Positions 50,156-53,776 of a stretch of 53,776 nucleotides of DNA are shown in pieces. The position numbers and the translations under genes were made by a program. The notes under the pieces were generated by a model that saw only the letters and a program-made list of their open reading frames with translations, had not been told where the DNA came from and did no database searches. The stretch is taken from the NCBI GenBank assembly GCA_029259635.1, contig JAJDEU010000031.1, positions 1-53,776 of the forward strand, read 5' to 3'. This DNA is from Planctomycetota bacterium. GTDB taxonomy: Bacteria; Planctomycetota; UBA1135; GCA-002686595. Numbering within the stretch: the first letter of the stretch is position 1; every line of letters begins with the position of its first letter.

Positions 50156-52267
50156 CTAGATGCCCGCCCCAAATCCGCCGCCGGTATCCGCCTCGCGGGA
50201 GGGCGGAGTTTCGGGTTTCGCCGGAGGCTTGACCTCTTCGCGACTTCGCGCGGCTCTTTTGGGCCGCGTCCGCCCGATCTCCGCGTTCGAACCTTCAGAG
50301 CGGCTCTCGCGCTTCGGGCCCTCGCCGCTCTCCGGACCGTTCGTACTCGCCGGGCGGGACGAGCGCCGCTGCCTGGGCCGTCTCTCGCTCTGCTTCGATT
50401 CGTCTTGCGCGGGGCGACTCTCGGTCTGCTCCGATGAGCTGCGATTCGAACTTCGTTCGGAGCGGCCGCCGCGCTGCCTTCTCGGGCGAGCTTCGGATTC
50501 CGTTTCCGTCGATTCTTGGGTGCTGTCCGCGCCACGACCTTCGCGCTCCTGTCGACGGCGATCTCGCTCGCTTCGTCGAGTCTCGCGTACATAAGTTGAC
50601 GCGGCGGACGGCTCGGGCTGGTCGACTTTCGGCTCGCTCTCGGCCGCGCTCGAACTCCCGCTTCGCTTCGAGCGCCTCGTTCTTCCCGTGTCGCGTTTCG
50701 GTCGAGTCTCGCTCGGCGCTTGCTCGTCGGGTTGACGGCTGCGCTGTGTGCGCTCACCTGCGCGCTCGCCTTGCTCGCTCTCCGCGTTCGGACGGCGAGA
50801 GCGTTCGGTTCGGCCGGTGTCGCGCCGTTTCCGCGGCTCGCTCGACTCGGACGCTTGCTCCGGTCGGCGCGTTCGCTCGGTCCGGCCGGTGTCTCGACGG
50901 GTTCGTTTCTCGCCGGAGTCCTCGCTAGTTCGCGACTCCTCTTCGTTGCGCCGAGTCCGACGAGGGCGTCCGGACTCGCGTCCTTCCGGCCCCGCTTCGG
51001 ATCGTCGAGATGACTCCCGGCCGGCGGGCTTCTCGGATTGAGACTCCATCGCCTGGTCAAAGTCGACGATCGCCCAAGTCATCTGTGATTCGATTTCGCG
51101 CCAACGCCGGCTGTCCGAGGGAACAACAATGGTGAGAGCGGCGCCCTTGCGACCCGCTCTTCCCGTTCGACCCGAACGGTGCGTGTAGGCGGAGATACTG
51201 CGCGGTACCGAGAGGTTGATGACGTGCGTGACGTGCTTGATATCCAGGCCGCGCGAGGCGACGTCGGTGGCGACCAGCACTTTGACGGAACCGTCGCGAA
51301 AGGCGCTCATTACCCGCGTTCGAGCAGCCTGATCGTATCCGCCGTGAAGGGCTTTGACGTTCAAGCGCGTGCGCTCAAGGGTGCGCAAGACGCGCTCGAC
51401 TTCGACGCGGCGATCGCAGAACACGAGCAAGACATCGTCGGAAGCCGTCGCGTTGATCAGGCGCTTGAGCGTGAAGTCGCGATCGTTCTCGCCGACTTTC
51501 GTGACGTAGTGAGTGATGTTCTCGACGGACGCGACGCCTTTGGCGGTGGCGACCTCGACGGGTTCTTTGGTGTGGTCACGCGCGAGGCGCAGAAGCTCGG
51601 GGGGAAAGGTAGCCGAGAAGAGCAGGGTTTGGCGATCATCCGCGCACATGTCCAAGATCTTGCGAACATCGTCGATGAAGCCGATCTCGAGCATCTCATC
51701 CGCTTCGTCGAGGACCGTGAATTCGGTCCAAGGGAAAGTGAGGAACCGCTGATTGGCGAGGTCGAGGACGCGGCCGGGTGTACCGACGACGACCTGTGCA
51801 CCGGCGCGCAGGGCTTCGACCTGCGGATGCATGGGGTCGCCTCCGACGACCAGTGCGACGGAGACGCCGCGCGGCTTGCCCAATTCGACGAGGACTTCCC
51901 AAACTTGAAGCGCAAGCTCTCGTGTCGGGCACAGGACGAGTCCAAGTACCGAAGCGCGATCGGCTTCGATACGCGACATCATCGGCGCACCGAACGCGAG
52001 TGTTTTGCCCGTGCCGGTCTCGGCCTTGGCGATTACGTCGCGGCCTTCGAGAACGGGGGCAATGGCGAGTTTTTGAATCGGTGTCGGTTCGGTGATTCCC
52101 ATCTCGGCGATGACGGTTTGGATGTCATCGGCGAGGTTGAACTCTCTAAAGCTCTTGATATCCGGGACGTTGTCGACCGGATGGAGCTCTTCGGGCGTAG
52201 GGCGCGAAGCGCTCTTGGGGGATCCCGACCGCCCGCGCGGACGCCGGGAAGGACGGCTATTAGTCAT
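50156..52267 (-). CDS. DEAD-box RNA helicase with long Arg/Ser/Glu-rich tail
   Basis: A 703-residue RNA helicase. The core runs to about residue 410 and has all motifs in order: FREFNL and the Q motif PTPIQKLAI, Walker A AETGTGKT (residues 82-89), PTRELA, VGTPGRVLDL, DEAD in VLDEADEM, SATFP, ALHGGYDQAARTRVM, ATDVASRGLDI and HRSGRTGRAGRKG. The tail, about 290 residues, is almost only Arg, Ser, Glu, Pro and Thr, with a repeated unit [KR]RDTGRT[ER]RSRRP at least three times, and ends GGGFGAGI. Such tails are disordered and bind RNA or drive condensate formation. It is the usual growth-related helicase (RhlE/DeaD group). Confidence 0.9.
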   Translation of the reverse strand: MTNSRPSRRPRGRSGSPKSASRPTPEELHPVDNVPDIKSFREFNLADDIQTVIAEMGITEPTPIQKLAIAPVLEGRDVIAKAETGTGKTLAFGAPMMSRIEADRASVLGLVLCPTRELALQVWEVLVELGKPRGVSVALVVGGDPMHPQVEALRAGAQVVVGTPGRVLDLANQRFLTFPWTEFTVLDEADEMLEIGFIDDVRKILDMCADDRQTLLFSATFPPELLRLARDHTKEPVEVATAKGVASVENITHYVTKVGENDRDFTLKRLINATASDDVLLVFCDRRVEVERVLRTLERTRLNVKALHGGYDQAARTRVMSAFRDGSVKVLVATDVASRGLDIKHVTHVINLSVPRSISAYTHRSGRTGRAGRKGAALTIVVPSDSRRWREIESQMTWAIVDFDQAMESQSEKPAGRESSRRSEAGPEGRESGRPRRTRRNEEESRTSEDSGEKRTRRDTGRTERTRRPEQASESSEPRKRRDTGRTERSRRPNAESEQGERAGERTQRSRQPDEQAPSETRPKRDTGRTRRSKRSGSSSAAESEPKVDQPEPSAASTYVRETRRSERDRRRQEREGRGADSTQESTETESEARPRRQRGGRSERSSNRSSSEQTESRPAQDESKQSERRPRQRRSSRPASTNGPESGEGPKRESRSEGSNAEIGRTRPKRAARSREEVKPPAKPETPPSREADTGGGFGAGI

Positions 52268-52865
52268 GAAAATTATGGAGAGAATCGAGCGGCCGGATGC
52301 GGCCCCTCGTTGATTTTGAACCGACTAGGATAAAGACGGGATCGCTCGCGAACAGGGGGCGTGTCGGAGGGCTTCCCCTTAAAAGGGCTTGAGCACCCCT
52401 GCACGGCACGCCAATGGCGCTTTCGAGACCTCTAGAAATCGAAATCGATCGAAGTTCCGGGTCGCGGTGGGCTGGCTCCGGACGCCCGGCGCCAGCTCGG
52501 GCAAGAGTTTGCTCGGGAGTCGGGCTCAGATGGGTCGGATTCGGGGGTTTCTTTGAGGGTTTCTCGCGGGGCTTTCAGCGAGCGGAGTTCTGCCCCGCGC
52601 CGCGGCCCACCACCCCCTCCCTCCACCCGTTGACCGATCGGATGGGCTCTCGGTTACCGGTCTTGGCCGGGATCTCGGTATTCTGCCCGAGCCCGGTCTG
52701 GCGGCCGGTCGCGGGGCTGCTCGTCGCGCGGCCGTTTTATGATCCAGCCCGATTTTCGTCGGACCGCCGCGAATCCTTCGACTCCAGCCTGCCGAGCTGG
52801 CGCCGCCGCGTCGGTCTTGCTGAGCCTTCAACCCGTTCGACTCTAGTCCGCTAGAACAGAGACCT
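52268..52865. other. intergenic region, no gene seen
   Basis: About 600 bases between the divergent helicase and exonuclease genes. An open frame on the plus strand (52414-52854) is Arg/Ser/Pro-rich, lacks family resemblance and a ribosome binding site, and is rejected. A small stem (GGCCG/CGGCC) lies in the helicase leader near 52290. Promoters for both genes must be here, but I cannot point to convincing hexamers. Confidence 0.4.
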
Positions 52866-53639
52866 ATGCGAATCGTTACCTGGAACGTCAATTCCGTGCG
52901 CGCTCGATTGCCCCGATTGCTTCCTTGGCTCGCGGATGACGAGCCCGATGTCGTCTGCCTGCAGGAACTCAAATGCGTCGATGAGCAGTTTCCGCTCGAG
53001 CCCATTGAGGAGCTTGGCTACCAAGTCGTGATGTACGGTCAAAAGACCTACAACGGCGTGGCGATTCTCTCCAAGTTTCCGATGGAAGATGTCGTTCGAG
53101 GCTTTCACACGGATGAGGACAAGGTCGGGCATCGCGCGATTGGCGCGACGATCAACGGGACGATGATCCTCAATCTCTACGTCGTGAACGGGAAGGAGGT
53201 CGGCTGCGATAAGTACGCGATGAAGCTCGAGTGGTTGAAGCAGCTCTCCAGCTTCGTCCACGATCGCTATCCGATGAACGAGCGCGTCGTGCTCTGCGGC
53301 GACTTCAACATCACCTTCGACGACCGCGACATCTACGACCCCGAGGCTTGGAAGGATCGCATCTTGTGTTCCGACCCCGAACGCGAAGCGTTGGCCGAAC
53401 TCATGAGCTGCGGCCTGCACGACGCACTTCGAAAGTTCACCGACGAGGGCGAGATCTACACTTGGTGGGACTTTCGAACGCGGGCCTTCCGAAACAACCG
53501 CGGTCTGCGGATCGACCACTTCCTCATGTCCCAGCCCGCTCTCGATGCCTGCACGGGAGTCGAGGTGGATCTGGAAGCGCGCGACGGTGAAAAGCCCAGC
53601 GACCACGCACCGGTGATCGCGACTCTCGCCGACCTCTAG
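52866..53639 (+). CDS. xth: exodeoxyribonuclease III
   Basis: A 257-residue AP endonuclease/exonuclease III. Motifs are complete: TWNVNSVRARLPRL, DVVCLQELKC with the metal-binding Glu, YNGVAILSKFP, LCGDFNITFDDRDIYDP with the Asp-x-Asn pair, TWWDFRTRAFRNNRGLRIDH, and the last SDHAPVIA with the catalytic His. The length is typical. It repairs abasic sites and removes 3' blocks. AGAGAC lies before the ATG. Its TAG stop codon is part of the CTAG that begins a palindromic repeat element. Confidence 0.9.
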   Translation: MRIVTWNVNSVRARLPRLLPWLADDEPDVVCLQELKCVDEQFPLEPIEELGYQVVMYGQKTYNGVAILSKFPMEDVVRGFHTDEDKVGHRAIGATINGTMILNLYVVNGKEVGCDKYAMKLEWLKQLSSFVHDRYPMNERVVLCGDFNITFDDRDIYDPEAWKDRILCSDPEREALAELMSCGLHDALRKFTDEGEIYTWWDFRTRAFRNNRGLRIDHFLMSQPALDACTGVEVDLEARDGEKPSDHAPVIATLADL

Positions 53640-53776
53640 CAGCCCGTGGCAAAAATCATTCGCCCCATGAGCGGCGTCCTTCTGGCCAGGCCGGCACCCG
53701 AAAGCCTCGCCGAATCTAGAGATTCGGCTGCGTTCCCGGGCACCAGCCTGACCAAAATCCCGCGGCCCATGGAACA
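53636..53776. repeat. palindromic repeat element, copy B (cut by window end)
   Basis: A second copy of the element at 18989-19155, running off the window. It begins CTAGCAGCCCGTGG, where TAG is the stop codon of the exonuclease. It keeps the central hairpin CCGAATCT/AGATTCGG, where copy A has CCGAATCC/GGATTCGG. It also keeps AGGCCGG paired with CCAGCCT, where copy A has AGGTCGG and CCACCT. Paired changes like these preserve the stems. Confidence 0.7.

Noticed and set aside
50092..51060. Minus-strand open frame (322 residues) in the helicase tail region
   Set aside because: It is a second frame of the same Arg/Ser-rich repeat, which reads open in several frames because of its composition.
52414..52854. 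Plus-strand open frame of 146 residues before exonuclease III
   Set aside because: No family resemblance, low-complexity Arg/Ser/Pro composition, and no ribosome binding site.

Overview
The window is GC-rich DNA, almost entirely protein-coding, with long antisense open frames typical of strong third-position GC bias. No rRNA, tRNA, CRISPR array or complete insertion sequence was seen. Several features suggest a chromosomal segment of a Planctomycetota-like bacterium: a DUF1800/DUF1501 Tat-substrate pair, an ECF sigma factor fused to a membrane anchor and repeated beta-sandwich domains, a sigma / zinc-finger anti-sigma / CHAT-TPR operon, and many lipoproteins and exported proteins. Myxococcota or another deep-branching Gram-negative lineage is not excluded. 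The taxon is an inference from gene content only.

Layout. Positions 0.2-5 kb hold a small unknown gene, a zinc-ribbon / methyltransferase / APH-like kinase fusion, a Tat-exported amidohydrolase and an exported methyltransferase-like protein. Positions 5.2-6.9 kb hold an AbiE-type (type IV) toxin-antitoxin pair with a palindrome around the antitoxin start codon. Positions 6.9-16 kb are mostly envelope and export functions: a lipoprotein metallo-beta-lactamase-fold hydrolase, a HEAT-like secreted protein, a very large acidic lipoprotein zinc metalloprotease, and the DUF1800/DUF1501 pair. At 16.0 kb there is a structured RNA leader ending in an intrinsic-terminator hairpin directly in front of a small gene. 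Positions 16.7-20.2 kb hold a polytopic membrane protein, a nitrilase-superfamily amidase, one copy of a palindromic repeat, and two small genes. Positions 20.4-35.3 kb are an accessory region of small, mostly unrelated single genes (lipoproteins, methyltransferases, GNAT, VOC, SRPBCC, cupin). It is interrupted by the sigma fusion and an AlgI/AlgJ-like O-acetylation pair. Several gene boundaries there carry a recurring short motif that looks like a degenerate recombination-site family.

Positions 35.3-39.8 kb hold a leftward operon of ECF sigma factor, double zinc-finger anti-sigma protein and TPR-CHAT caspase-like protein. Positions 40.2-49.7 kb hold a tight rightward operon: thiolase, 3-hydroxyacyl-CoA dehydrogenase, acyl-CoA dehydrogenase, MeaB-type GTPase, B12-dependent mutase large and small subunits, a small HTH protein, a second acyl-CoA dehydrogenase, an MBL-fold hydrolase and a cytosolic BtuF-like protein. 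The mutase would usually be labelled methylmalonyl-CoA mutase. Its substrate-pocket residues are Phe90 and Gln208, the isobutyryl-CoA mutase signature, and the neighbours are the enzymes that take butyryl-CoA to acetyl-CoA. The most coherent reading is isobutyryl-CoA to butyryl-CoA to acetyl-CoA degradation (valine or isobutyrate catabolism), with the crotonase encoded elsewhere. The window ends with a [2Fe-2S] ferredoxin, a DEAD-box helicase with a long Arg/Ser/Glu tail, exodeoxyribonuclease III, and a second copy of the palindromic repeat that begins at the exonuclease stop codon.

The points most worth following up are the isobutyryl-CoA mutase reassignment, the sigma / anti-sigma / CHAT operon, the covarying palindromic repeat pair, the gene-boundary motif family, the 16-kb RNA leader, and a gene broken by a perfect 10-base tandem duplication.
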